From contig NZ_QZCH01000027.1 of the NCBI RefSeq assembly GCF_003596335.1, positions 1 through 57,035 of the forward strand: DNA of 57,035 nt. Reading direction: 5' to 3'. Made by a program: the position numbers and the translations under genes. The notes under the pieces are model-generated. The model worked only from the letters and a program-made list of their open reading frames with translations. It did not search any database and was not told the DNA's origin. Positions 7,742-16,200 of this stretch are shown piece after piece (within the stretch, counting starts at the first letter, position 1; each line of letters starts with the position of its first letter). This DNA comes from Motilimonas pumila. Its GTDB lineage: Bacteria > Pseudomonadota > Gammaproteobacteria > Enterobacterales > CBDFNC01.

Positions 7742-8515
7742 TTACTGGTCGCCGTAAACGTCAAAATCAAAGTACTTGTCTTGGATTTCTTTATATTTAC
7801 CATTGGCACGAATGGCTTTAATGGCCGCGTTAAATTTCTCGGCCAGTTCTGTGTCTTTCTTGCGCATGGCAATGCCCGCGCCTTCACCAAACCACTTAGG
7901 ATCGTTCAGTTTCGGTCCAACAAACTCAAACGCATCGCCGCCTGGTTTGTTCAACAAGCCACTTGAGATAGCCGCAGAGTCAATCATCACGTAATCAATA
8001 CGGCCAGATTTTAAATCAAGATAAGCTTCATCCGCCGTGCCGTAACGCTTAACTTCTGCATCGCTGAAGTTATCCGTGACATAAGTATCCATTGACGTGG
8101 CACGTTGAACGCCCACTTTTTTGCCTTTCATAAATGCGTTTGTGAGCTCAATGCCAGTGCCCTTTTTCGCCGCAAAGCGAGCCGGAATGTGCTGATATTT
8201 ATCTGAAAACGCTACTTTCTTTTTACGTTCTTCAGTGATGTCCATGGTCGCAATAATGGCGTCGTATTTACGGGCTAACAACGCTGGAATAATACCGTCC
8301 CAGTCTTGCTTTACCATGGTACATTTGACTTTCATTTCTTCACACAAGGCATTGGCGATATCAATGTCAAATCCGGTGACTTCGCCATTGGCTTCGGTTT
8401 TGCTAAACGGAGGGTACGCGCCTTCTACGCCGATGCGTACATTCTTCCATTCTTTTGCTTGCGCTACACCCATGGCGCTAGCCAAAATTGCCGCTGCTAC
8501 AATTAGCTTTTTCAT
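7742..8515 (-). CDS. Periplasmic basic amino acid binding protein, AotJ/ArtJ/HisJ type
   Basis: Captures basic amino acids for the importer. It has 257 residues with a clear signal peptide (MKKLIVAAAILASAMGVAQA, cleavage after AQA). The mature part is a SBP_bac_3 domain: the GVEGAYPPFSKTEANGEVTGF segment, the domain-linker GFDIDIANALCEEM, and QDWDGIIPALLARKYDAI with a Cys pair (EEMKVKC region, about residues 58-65) seen in HisJ/AotJ members. The ligand-fixing Asp/Arg region RATSMDTYV fits cationic amino acids. It is second in the operon, after the ATPase gene (56-base gap), an order like the Pseudomonas aot genes only in content. Exact ligand (arginine, ornithine, lysine) is inferred. Confidence 0.9.
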   Translation of the reverse strand: MKKLIVAAAILASAMGVAQAKEWKNVRIGVEGAYPPFSKTEANGEVTGFDIDIANALCEEMKVKCTMVKQDWDGIIPALLARKYDAIIATMDITEERKKKVAFSDKYQHIPARFAAKKGTGIELTNAFMKGKKVGVQRATSMDTYVTDNFSDAEVKRYGTADEAYLDLKSGRIDYVMIDSAAISSGLLNKPGGDAFEFVGPKLNDPKWFGEGAGIAMRKKDTELAEKFNAAIKAIRANGKYKEIQDKYFDFDVYGDQ

Positions 8516-8571
8516 CCTGTTCTCCTTGCTTGGTAATCTGTGAAGCGCACTGTACGCGCTTTGTTATTTAA

Positions 8572-9342
8572 CTAATAAACCGTAGAAATAAACTGTTTAA
8601 ACCGCTCTGACGTAGGGTTATTAAAAATATCTTCTGGTGCGCCCTGCTCTTCAACCAAACCTTGGTGTAAAAACATCACCTTGTTAGAAACGTCACGGGC
8701 AAATGCCATCTCATGGGTAACAACCAACATGGTGCGGCCTTCTTCGGCTAATTCGCGCATCACGGTTAATACCTCACCGACAAGTTCCGGGTCTAGGGCC
8801 GAGGTGGGCTCATCAAATAGCATCACTTCTGGGTCTACTGCCAACGCTCGAGCGATTGCCGCACGTTGCTGCTGGCCGCCAGATAAATGGCCTGGGTAAT
8901 ACCCTTTGCGCTCGTATAGTCCTACTTTCTGCAACAGCGCTTCGCCCTGCTCAATCGCTTCTTTTTTCGGTACACCTAAAACATGAACTGGCGCTTCAAT
9001 TATGTTCTCCAGCACCGTCATATGAGACCATAAGTTAAACCCTTGAAACACCATGGCCAGACGAGAACGAATGGCTTCCACTTGTTTTTGGTCTACTGGT
9101 AATCGCTCACCGCCTTTCACGTTTTTCATTTTAATCAACTCACCTTTGACGTAAACGTCGCCAGCATTGGGCATTTCGAGCAAATTAATGCAACGTAAAA
9201 AAGTACTTTTACCCGAGCCAGAAGAGCCCAAAATAGAGATGACGTCGCCTTGATTGGCCGTCAAATCGATACCTTTAAGCACTTTGTGGCTACCAAAAGT
9301 TTTATGGAGATCCTTTACTGCTAGGGTCGCTTGTTGACTCAT
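8572..9342 (-). CDS. Basic amino acid ABC ATPase, HisP/AotP type
   Basis: ATP-binding subunit, 256 residues. Walker A is GSSGSGKST (about residues 35-43), the Q-loop is [14 protein letters not shown], the signature is LSGGQQQR, Walker B is VMLFDEP, and the switch His is in VVTHEMAFA. The extra segment after residue 66 ([23 protein letters not shown]) and the total length match HisP/AotP rather than the shorter ArtP. It is the first gene of the four-gene operon; the 640-base region upstream is shared with the divergent acetate transporter gene. I see no confident ArgR box there. Confidence 0.92.
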   Translation of the reverse strand: MSQQATLAVKDLHKTFGSHKVLKGIDLTANQGDVISILGSSGSGKSTFLRCINLLEMPNAGDVYVKGELIKMKNVKGGERLPVDQKQVEAIRSRLAMVFQGFNLWSHMTVLENIIEAPVHVLGVPKKEAIEQGEALLQKVGLYERKGYYPGHLSGGQQQRAAIARALAVDPEVMLFDEPTSALDPELVGEVLTVMRELAEEGRTMLVVTHEMAFARDVSNKVMFLHQGLVEEQGAPEDIFNNPTSERFKQFISTVY

Positions 9343-9979
9343 AGTGATTTCAAAGGTCCTTTCTCATGCGCATTGAGATAACATTCAATAAGGTTAGTAA
9401 AAAAATTGCTGGGCAAACTACCACCGAGCTGGCTTTTTAACAAGATTTCAACCCCAATACTGTTAAGCAAATGGTTTTAAAAACCTAAATAAGACAGAAA
9501 TCTAGCATCTAATCATTCACCGTTACAGCATAAATACTCAACTTACTATTTATTTGATATTTTTATTAGCCGCTGTTGCCTTTCTTGATCTAGAGGATTA
9601 AGCAGCTGAAATATGGTGCTTCATTAGAACAAGCGCAAACCCTCGCAACCTTGATGTAACATACATATTTAGTCATCTTTACTTAGCTGAAGTATTAACA
9701 AGATTAACAATAACAACAAGTGCTTATATTCTACCCAAAAATATTTACATAAAAATCAATAAAGGCATAATTTACATCTAGTTGTTGTCTAAAATTCGTG
9801 ACTAACTTGAGCAAACATCGAGCAATGTAGCCAGGTTGTTAACAACATTAGGTAAAATTGCTAGCAGCAATTTGCATTAAAATTAAAATCCGAAAATAGG
9901 TTGAATTTCGCTATTAATGTGATCTAGATCCTGATACATTTCGCGCTCTTTTTAATCAAATCAATAGGAGCACGTTAAC
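9343..9979. promoter_or_regulatory. Long divergent control region (ABC operon / satP)
   Basis: There is no gene in these 637 AT-rich bases. Three elements stand out near satP: a perfect palindrome GTTGTTAACAAC (9835-9846), an inverted repeat AAATTGCT/AGCAATTT (9855-9873), and a half-good CRP-type sequence TGTGATCTAGATCCTGA (9918-9934). CRP control would fit acetate transport, but only the left half-site is strong. The remaining sequence shows no further structure to my eye. Confidence 0.45.
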
Positions 9980-10585
9980 GTGTCTGCAAATTACGCAAAT
10001 CCAGGTCCCCTTGGTTTAATGGGCTTTGGTATGACAACGGTTCTGTTAAACATCCACAACGCGGGTTTTTTCCCAATCAGTGCGATGATTTTAGCAATGG
10101 GTTTGTGTTACGGCGGTCTGGCGCAAGTCATCGCGGGTATTCTTGAGTTCAAAAAAGGCAATACCTTCGGTTTAACCGCATTCACTTCATACGGCTTTTT
10201 CTGGATCAGCCTCGTCGTACTATTGATTTTGCCTGAGCTTGGCTTGGCTGAAGCTACGCCACACGCTTACATGGGCTTTTACTTGTTAATGTGGGGTATC
10301 TTCACCGCATTTATGTTTGTGGGTACGCTAAGCCACAACAAGGCAACGCAATTTATCTTTGCCAGCTTAACGGTGCTTTTCTTCCTATTAGCAGCCCGCG
10401 ACTTCACTGGCTCTGAGCTTATTGGTACCCTTGCCGGTTTTGAAGGTATCATCTGTGGTGCCAGCGCCATTTATACCGCGATGGCGACCGTCATCAACGG
10501 TGAGCTAGGTCGCGAAGTATTGCCATTAGGCAACAAAAAGCCAGCGCTTGAAACAGCTGAGCAAGGCCAAGTACAAGCCGCCTAA
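9980..10585 (+). CDS. satP: Acetate/succinate transporter SatP (GPR1/FUN34/YaaH family)
   Basis: Inner-membrane proton-coupled acetate and succinate transporter, 201 residues with six hydrophobic helices. The family signature N-P-x-P-L-G-L appears as NPGPLGLMGFGM at residues 7-18. The start is GTG, supported by TAGGAG nine bases upstream (9965-9970). It has its own terminator (10606-10632). Likely used for acetate uptake or overflow; candidate CRP half-site upstream. Confidence 0.92.
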   Translation: MSANYANPGPLGLMGFGMTTVLLNIHNAGFFPISAMILAMGLCYGGLAQVIAGILEFKKGNTFGLTAFTSYGFFWISLVVLLILPELGLAEATPHAYMGFYLLMWGIFTAFMFVGTLSHNKATQFIFASLTVLFFLLAARDFTGSELIGTLAGFEGIICGASAIYTAMATVINGELGREVLPLGNKKPALETAEQGQVQAA

Positions 10586-10605
10586 TTACCTGGCTTGTAA
10601 AATTG

Positions 10606-10632
10606 AAAAAAGCGACCTTTGGTCGCTTTTTT
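10606..10632 (+). terminator. satP terminator
   Basis: Stem GCGACC/GGTCGC (10612-10617 and 10621-10626) with loop TTT, followed by T7 and preceded by A6, so it may work in both directions between convergent satP and the 10663-11322 gene. Confidence 0.9.
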
Positions 10633-10662
10633 TATACGTAAATGTCGCATGCAGCCAAAGCG

Positions 10663-11322
10663 CTAAGCCGTGAATTTAGAAATGGGCCGATTAACTTTTA
10701 GATTTCGGCGGATAAAGTACCAATAAGCACCGCGGTGTCGCCATAGCGGCAACTGCGTCACATAATCAACTTGTCGTAACATCGACGCTTTAATTTCTTC
10801 GAACAAGTCTTGCTTAGCTACCGGTAGAATAGACTGTTGCTGCTCTAACTCACTGCAAGCAAGTAAGTGACGCTTATATAGCTCTTGCACTGACAACTGA
10901 GTAAAGCACTGGGTGTAAGCATTTGGAATATTGGGTAGGGTTAGCGCGTCTTTCGTTGAACAAGTAGTCACCCCCAAAGTGTGGGAGTACTTGGTAACAA
11001 AATCGGTATCGGCTTTGCCTTGGCTAAAATACAGTAACAGCCAAGTCTTTTCATTCAACGACCACCACGCCGCACATTTAATGGTCTGGCTTTTTTGTTG
11101 GGTATGTGACAAGAAGTAACAATCAAGGAAAAAACCCTTTGCTTCAGCCCACGCGTTGAGCTCATTGCACGCAGCTTGAAACTCAGCATCGTCAATAAAA
11201 TGTACTTGCTCTAATGTATTTTCTGGGTACCTAAGCTGCTCAACCGAACCAGCTGCGGCTTTGTTCACCAATAATATCAGGGTTAATAACACCACCAATA
11301 AAATCGCTAAAATAACTGTCAT
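10663..11322 (-). CDS. Membrane-anchored protein of unknown function
   Basis: Not recognised. The 219-residue product has one N-terminal hydrophobic helix (about residues 3-20, MTVILAILLVVLLTLILLV) and then a soluble part, so it is a single-pass inner-membrane protein. The soluble part contains many aromatic residues (CAAWWSLNEKTWLLLYFSQ) and ends in a basic tail (LWRHRGAYWYFIRRNLKVNR). Cysteines are scattered without a metal motif. It converges with satP and has no operon partner. Confidence 0.7.
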   Translation of the reverse strand: MTVILAILLVVLLTLILLVNKAAAGSVEQLRYPENTLEQVHFIDDAEFQAACNELNAWAEAKGFFLDCYFLSHTQQKSQTIKCAAWWSLNEKTWLLLYFSQGKADTDFVTKYSHTLGVTTCSTKDALTLPNIPNAYTQCFTQLSVQELYKRHLLACSELEQQQSILPVAKQDLFEEIKASMLRQVDYVTQLPLWRHRGAYWYFIRRNLKVNRPISKFTA

Positions 11323-11783
11323 ATCGTGCCTTGTGGATCTTTCAGTGGATCGCGAACGCCATTTTAAACTCGAATTCGCTCAACCTTTTCCAGTAAAACA
11401 TCATATATATTAATGACCTGTACTCGGCTTACCATCGAAAAATGTAATTAGTCAGTAACAATTTAAAATTTGGCCAACACTATCACAATTTAATAAAAAA
11501 AAGATGAAATCAATTTAATTTTGCATCGATATTATTACATCTATCACTATGAAGTATGACTATCGCTGCTGACTTTATAGCTTAGCTTGCCAAGGCATGA
11601 CCTCCACTCAAGGTGACAGAGCGTCATTTTTGCCACCCCAGCTGCCAGATAGCCGGATTAAACCGTTCAAGAACGATTAATCCGCTACTTTTACCTGCCT
11701 TTACACTGATTTACGCCAGCTTCCCCATTTCTTCCTCATTTGTTTTACACACTTATGTTGTTCCCAACCAATGGAGAGTAAAG

Positions 11784-12248
11784 ATGAAAAAGCAATTAAT
11801 CGCGTTGACTATTGCAGCGACCGTATTCAGTGGCGCAGCGTTGGCCAAAGGCCATCACCAACGTGGTGGTCACGGTGAAATGCAAAACTTTGTTAATGAA
11901 TATGTCTTGCAATTGACCGATGCACAGCAAACTCAAGCTGACCAAATAAAAGCCGATACCAAAGCAAAATTAAAAGCCCTTAAGCCTGCCAAAGAGCAGC
12001 GCCAACAAATGGCTAAACTGAGCCCTGATGACAGTGAATACCAAAGCCAAATGGCGGTCATGGCGAAAGCAAAAGGCGAACGTGTTGAACAAATGATGCT
12101 AATAAAAGCAGACGCTAAAGCGCAGTTTTTCGCGATTCTGACGCCAGAGCAAAAACAGCAATGGCAAGAGTTCAAGCAAAAACAAGCGGAAAAAAAGCCA
12201 CGCGGTAAAGGAAAGGGAAAAGGTGAACGCCATTGTCCAACGCAATAG
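11784..12248 (+). CDS. Spy/CpxP-family periplasmic protein (LTxxQ motifs)
   Basis: Periplasmic chaperone/stress-sensor type protein of 154 residues. The signal peptide is MKKQLIALTIAATVFSGAALA. The mature protein is helical and charged, with the two family motifs LTDAQQTQ (about residue 50) and LTPEQKQQW (about residue 120). The His-rich mature N-terminus (GHHQRGGHGE) and Lys/Gly-rich C-terminus (KPRGKGKGKGERH) could bind metal or polyanions. I chose the ATG at 11784, after GGAGAG and directly before a signal peptide, instead of a longer frame beginning at 11613. Family members protect envelope proteins or restrain CpxA; no two-component genes are next to this one. Confidence 0.85.
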   Translation: MKKQLIALTIAATVFSGAALAKGHHQRGGHGEMQNFVNEYVLQLTDAQQTQADQIKADTKAKLKALKPAKEQRQQMAKLSPDDSEYQSQMAVMAKAKGERVEQMMLIKADAKAQFFAILTPEQKQQWQEFKQKQAEKKPRGKGKGKGERHCPTQ

Positions 12249-12289
12249 CCGCGCCTAACTGTTAATTGGCAAAGTCATTAATGAATACA

Positions 12290-12322
12290 ACGAAGCCAGC
12301 CATGGGTTGGCTTCTCTGTTAT
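12290..12322 (+). terminator. Possible terminator after the Spy-like gene
   Basis: Stem GAAGCCA/TGGCTTC (12292-12298 and 12308-12314) followed by a short pyrimidine run (TCTGTTAT). Weak U-tract, so efficiency is uncertain. Confidence 0.5.
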
Positions 12323-12774
12323 AGGCTGACTGCGCTACTGAGGAAGCTCACTCTTTGCGCGACCGAGTCTCTGGCTAGGCAAGCCTATTACGGGCTACCA
12401 CAGTCCTTCCTTTCACGCCCTCATGGCCTCCTTTTGAAAATTTTAACCACTTTTTTACCTTTCAGTACCACAACATCCCTATTTCAACGCATTTTTGTTT
12501 TCTATTCCGCCTAAGAACAGTGCTATAGTGACGCCATCAGTGGTCTGAAAACCCCACCCTTGCATCATCATGCTCTTGATATGACTGTTAAGTCACCATG
12601 GCAATGGCGCACGATTGGGCTTTTTGGTATTAGTAATAACAGGCTAACTGCAGACGAATTGCCGGCGATTCACTGAGGTGACATTGCCCCTATGGCGCCA
12701 CTCAAACATGGAAGACACGCGCTTGAGCTGACAATGGCAACGTCTTGCTAGTGTAAATATTCACAGGAAAAAGA
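12323..12774 (+). promoter_or_regulatory. Gene-free region and leader upstream of ilvE
   Basis: No convincing gene. A TATAGT at 12524-12529 could be a -10 element, which would give a leader of roughly 240 bases before ilvE. Within the leader, 12559-12580 reads as consecutive Ile/Leu-type codons (ATC ATC ATG CTC TTG ATA TGA), and about 40 bases later comes GGGCTTTTT (12617-12625). This hints at attenuation by branched-chain amino acids, but the minimal open frame is only four codons and the RNA fold was not computed. Confidence 0.3.
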
Positions 12775-13845
12775 ATGTCTATCGAAATCAAACCTCTGGA
12801 GCTTGCAGCACGCGGCTCATGCCCGCAAGAATTTAGCTTTGGCTCTATTTTTTCTGATCATATGTTCACCCAGAACTATACCCCTGAGCAGGGCTGGCAC
12901 GAGGCGCTTATTAGCCCTTTCCATAACTTATCGTTATCGCCTTCTGCCGCGGTTTTACACTACAGCCAAGAGATTTTTGAAGGCTTAAAAGCCTACCGTA
13001 CGCCAGAAGGTAAAATTAACCTGTTCCGTCCGGAAGAAAACTTTAAACGTTTCAACCGCTCTGCCACACGCATGGTTATGCCGGAAGTTGCGGTAGACTT
13101 TCACCTTGATGCACTGCAGCAATTATTAATGCTAGACCACCAATGGGTGCCAGACCAACAAGGATCGTCCTTGTACATTCGTCCGACCATGATTGCCACC
13201 AGTCCAAAACTCGGCCTCGGTGCCAGTGCCAATTACTGTCACTTTATCATTACCGGCCCTGCTGGCAGCTACTTTAGCGGTGGTTTAACACCAATCGGTG
13301 TGTACGTGGCTGACAAATATCGCCGCGCGGTAAAAGGCGGTGTAGGCGAAGCCAAAACAGGTGGTAACTACGCGGCAAGTTTGTACGCTTCTGAAGAAGT
13401 GGCAAAACAAGGCTTCTCACAAGTGCTTTGGTTAGACGCTGTAGAAGGCCGCTTTATTGAAGAAGTCGGCGCCATGAATATTTGCTTCGTTTACGAGGAC
13501 AAACGCATTGTCACGCCGGCACTGAGTGGCAGCATCTTACCGGGTATTACTCGCGATTCTATTTTAAAACTGGCCCCGGCCATTGGTTATGAAGTGAGCG
13601 AAGAGCGCTTAGACATCAACCAAATTCTGGCTGATATTAAAGCCGGTAAAGTTACCGAGGTATTTGGTTGCGGCACCGCGGCGGTGATTTCTCCCGTCGG
13701 CAAGTTTAGCTTCCAAGACCAAGAATACGTCATTAACAATAATGAAACCGGCGAAGTCTCAAAACACCTTTACGACGAGTTGACGGGCATACAATACGGC
13801 ACCAAAGAAGATCGTTTTGGATGGGTTAAAACCTTAGAGGTATAA
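12775..13845 (+). CDS. ilvE: Branched-chain amino acid aminotransferase
   Basis: PLP enzyme interconverting Leu, Ile and Val with their 2-oxo acids using glutamate/2-oxoglutarate. It has 356 residues, the length of the ilvE_II/BCAT2-like class rather than the roughly 309-residue E. coli IlvE. Fold-type IV motifs are present: QEIFEGLKAYR (about residues 64-74), the PLP lysine Lys194 in EAKTGGNYA, and the cofactor-binding run EEVGAMNICF. A C-terminal FGCGTAAVISPV loop binds phosphate. The ATG follows AGGAAAAAGA. It is flanked by a long leader and its own terminator, so monocistronic. Confidence 0.95.
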   Translation: MSIEIKPLELAARGSCPQEFSFGSIFSDHMFTQNYTPEQGWHEALISPFHNLSLSPSAAVLHYSQEIFEGLKAYRTPEGKINLFRPEENFKRFNRSATRMVMPEVAVDFHLDALQQLLMLDHQWVPDQQGSSLYIRPTMIATSPKLGLGASANYCHFIITGPAGSYFSGGLTPIGVYVADKYRRAVKGGVGEAKTGGNYAASLYASEEVAKQGFSQVLWLDAVEGRFIEEVGAMNICFVYEDKRIVTPALSGSILPGITRDSILKLAPAIGYEVSEERLDINQILADIKAGKVTEVFGCGTAAVISPVGKFSFQDQEYVINNNETGEVSKHLYDELTGIQYGTKEDRFGWVKTLEV

Positions 13846-13867
13846 TTACCGCGCAATGTCTGCCTGC

Positions 13868-13902
13868 AAAAAGCTCAATGGTCAGCGCCATTGAGCTTTT
13901 TT
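13868..13902 (+). terminator. ilvE terminator
   Basis: Stem AAGCTCAATGG/CCATTGAGCTT (13871-13881 and 13888-13898) followed by T6 and preceded by A-run; strong and probably bidirectional. Confidence 0.92.
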
Positions 13903-13951
13903 AGTTTTTGGCTTTGGTTTTTGGCGATACTTCACCGCCAAACGTAAAGCC

Positions 13952-14380
13952 CTACTCTACCATAATGGTGATTTTTTCAGACATGACAGGCTGCTGGTGA
14001 GGCACATGGGCATAGTTGCCTAGTAACAACTGTAAAGTGTGCTTGCCGGGTTTTAAGGTGATTTGAGTTTGAGTTTGGCCTGCGCCAAAGTGTTTAACTT
14101 GCTCCGTGGCAGGCAAAGGAAGGCTTAAATCCGGTAAGGTTTCCACATCTATCAGTAGGTGGTGATGACCGGTATTTTCTTTGTTCACCCCAGCAGGTGC
14201 AACCCCCATATTCTCAAGGCCAAACACCACGGTGACAGGGCCAGTCACCGTGTCACCGTCAGCCGGTGAAATAATATACACCTTGGCATTATCAGGTGCA
14301 CTAGACACATGACCATCAGCTTGCGCCCATGGACTCACGGTCAATAGCAATACTAGCAGCGCGCTCCACACAGATTTCAT
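13952..14380 (-). CDS. Secreted DUF4399-type protein
   Basis: Exported small protein of about 142 residues. It starts with a signal peptide (MKSVWSALLVLLLTVSPWAQA) and the mature part is an Ig-like beta domain of the DUF4399 kind: SPADGDTVTGPVTVVFGLENMGVAPAG followed by a His-rich GHHHLLIDV and KPGKHTLQLLLGNYAHVPH. The His-rich positions suggest metal (copper) binding, which is inference. The ATG at 14380 is preceded by AAGGAG (minus strand), so I prefer it to the frame that opens ten codons earlier. No operon partner. Confidence 0.82.
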   Translation of the reverse strand: MKSVWSALLVLLLTVSPWAQADGHVSSAPDNAKVYIISPADGDTVTGPVTVVFGLENMGVAPAGVNKENTGHHHLLIDVETLPDLSLPLPATEQVKHFGAGQTQTQITLKPGKHTLQLLLGNYAHVPHQQPVMSEKITIMVE

Positions 14381-14478
14381 AACCCACTCCTTCACTTTAA
14401 TAACGCTCAATAAGCCAATGTCGAATACTCTTCGACGTTGATGTAAGCTTAGCGTATCTGGCTAAAGTGAACCCGCGA

Positions 14479-14919
14479 TTACAATAAACGCTGCATTTTG
14501 TAATATTCCACGCCTGACTTGGTAAAAACCGCACCGTGTCGCGTCATTGAAAATTGCTCATAAAAACCCACCGCGCTGGCTCTGGCGTCACACCAAAATA
14601 CCTTTACCTGATGCCGTTGCAACTCTGTCAAAATGTGATGGATCATCGCCGTGCCAATACCTTGGTTTTGATGCTCAGGTAAAGTGGCAAATTTGCGCAG
14701 TCGAGCCCTGTCTCCTGCGATATACACTGAAGCCACAGCGACTAACTGAGAATGCTCAAACGCCTGCGTGGTAGCGGCGGAAACAGACTTAAAAGCGCCA
14801 AAGTGCAACCCGAGTTCATCACCCTCTACTTGGCAAAATGACAGCGACTTATTCGGCCACAATACTTGCTGGCGAATTGGCAACGCTTGCTGCCAACTGA
14901 TCATTTCTATATGCATCAT
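14479..14919 (-). CDS. GNAT-family N-acetyltransferase
   Basis: Acetyl-CoA-dependent acetyltransferase of 146 residues. The acetyl-CoA loop is LPEHQNQGIGTAMIHHIL (Q/R-x-x-G-x-G/A), preceded by beta-strand RLRKFATLP and followed by VFWCDARASAVGFYEQF, the usual C-terminal strand/helix. The substrate is unknown. Two tandem ATG codons (14919, 14916) follow AAGGAG; either could be used. It stands alone and diverges from the haem-protein gene at 15139. Confidence 0.88.
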   Translation of the reverse strand: MMHIEMISWQQALPIRQQVLWPNKSLSFCQVEGDELGLHFGAFKSVSAATTQAFEHSQLVAVASVYIAGDRARLRKFATLPEHQNQGIGTAMIHHILTELQRHQVKVFWCDARASAVGFYEQFSMTRHGAVFTKSGVEYYKMQRLL

Positions 14920-15078
14920 TACTCCTTTTATTGCTTTGCCCCTATCTTAGCAGCATTGGATGCCACTTCTTGAACGATTTCACTCATGGTAATTAAAGCT
15001 GTCGCGCGGTTTAATTTTGATAAGTTCCACACATTTTTATGACCTCAATCAAATAACAAAAAAGACAAAAAACTGGTT

Positions 15079-15097
15079 GATACCAATTATCAATATC
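15079..15097 (+). promoter_or_regulatory. Candidate Fur box
   Basis: GATACCAATTATCAATATC matches 14 of 19 positions of the Fur consensus GATAATGATAATCATTATC. It lies 41 bases before the start of the haem-protein gene, in promoter position, implying induction when iron is scarce. Confidence 0.65.
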
Positions 15098-15138
15098 ATT
15101 AATATTCGCGACCTTTAAACGCAACAAGAAATATAAAA

Positions 15139-16167
15139 ATGAATAAAATCATACCGATAATCGCTTCGATCGGTTTAGCCGGTCAAGCACACGCCGCAAA
15201 GGGTTTGGCATTAGAAAGCCAAAAAACTCAAGCAGACATCACCATAGATGGAAAGTTTGACGATGCTTGGCAACAATCTCACGTGGTCACAGTGAAGTTA
15301 GACGAATTACCGTACGAGCCAAATAACGGCTATGAAGGCCTGAAGCGCACAGAAATGCAAGTGCGTAGCTTGTACGATGAGCAGTACGTGTATTGGATGT
15401 TTAGCTGGGAAGATGAAGACCAAGACTATCAACGATTTCCGTGGCAAAAACAAGCAGATGGCAGCTGGAAGCACATGAAAAACTTAGACAGTACCAAGCA
15501 TGAAAACACCTGGTATGAAGATAAGTTGGCTGTGTTTTGGAATATTAATGAAAAAGGCTTTGCCAAAAAAGGCTGTGATAAGTCTTGCCATATGGCGGAA
15601 GAAGGCATGATTGACGGCATTGCCGATGATTCATCAGGTCGCCATTACACCAAAAACGATTACCTCATTGACGAGTGGCAATGGAAAGGGACTCGTACCA
15701 ATATCAACCGCCAAATAGATGATGGCTACGTTGACAGCGAGAAAAACACCAACAAAAAATGGGGGCGACACCCAGACCACAAAACCGGTGGCGGTTACTA
15801 TAACAACTTTAACGAAGACAAAAGTGGCCCAGCCTATCAGTTGCAAGACCCGAGTCAATTTACCTACTGGCTGGAAGACAAAAACAAAGTGCCATTTGTT
15901 GATAACTACCAAACCGGTGACATGGTACCTGGCATTATCACCTCGCCGTTTACCGGCTCTCGGGCTGACGTAGAAAGTTACGGCTATTGGGACGGTAAAT
16001 CTTGGCACTTAGAAGTTAAACGTAAACGCGTGACCGACGATAATACACACGACTTACAATTTACCGACCTAAGCAAAACCTATCACTTTGGCGTGGCCGC
16101 ATTTGATAACAGTCAAATCAACCACTTGTACCACAATAAAGCGATTAAATTCACCTTTGCCAAATAA
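15139..16167 (+). CDS. Periplasmic haem protein, ethylbenzene-dehydrogenase-like domain
   Basis: Exported 342-residue protein; signal peptide MNKIIPIIASIGLAGQAHA. The mature part looks like the EB_dh haem-binding beta-sandwich of DMSO-reductase-type gamma subunits: DITIDGKFDDAWQQ at the start, an aromatic QYVYWMFSWEDEDQD strand, and a late YGYWDGKSWHLEVKR strand. It carries one c-type haem attachment motif of the uncommon CX3CH spacing, Cys146-Asp-Lys-Ser-Cys150-His151, so covalent haem is likely but not certain. Likely role is periplasmic electron carrier or haem sensor for the membrane reductase encoded next (33 bases away, across a terminator). A Fur box precedes it. No molybdenum enzyme is nearby, so it is not part of an ethylbenzene-type dehydrogenase here. 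Confidence 0.72.
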   Translation: MNKIIPIIASIGLAGQAHAAKGLALESQKTQADITIDGKFDDAWQQSHVVTVKLDELPYEPNNGYEGLKRTEMQVRSLYDEQYVYWMFSWEDEDQDYQRFPWQKQADGSWKHMKNLDSTKHENTWYEDKLAVFWNINEKGFAKKGCDKSCHMAEEGMIDGIADDSSGRHYTKNDYLIDEWQWKGTRTNINRQIDDGYVDSEKNTNKKWGRHPDHKTGGGYYNNFNEDKSGPAYQLQDPSQFTYWLEDKNKVPFVDNYQTGDMVPGIITSPFTGSRADVESYGYWDGKSWHLEVKRKRVTDDNTHDLQFTDLSKTYHFGVAAFDNSQINHLYHNKAIKFTFAK

Positions 16168-16173
16168 TGGAAT

Positions 16174-16196
16174 AAGGCGGCATTGCCGCCTTTTTT
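16174..16196 (+). terminator. Terminator between haem protein and reductase
   Basis: Stem AAGGCGGC/GCCGCCTT (16174-16181 and 16185-16192, loop ATT) running into T6. It ends four bases before the reductase ATG and fills the place of its ribosome binding site. It should lower reductase expression relative to the haem protein. Confidence 0.85.
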
Positions 16197-16200
16197 GATC

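Noticed and set aside
11613..11783. N-terminal extension of the Spy-like protein
   Set aside because: The ATG at 11784 starts a clear signal peptide with a good ribosome binding site.
12266..12514. Plus-strand frame of 82 codons
   Set aside because: Composition not protein-like, no ribosome binding site; covers the terminator region of the Spy-like gene.
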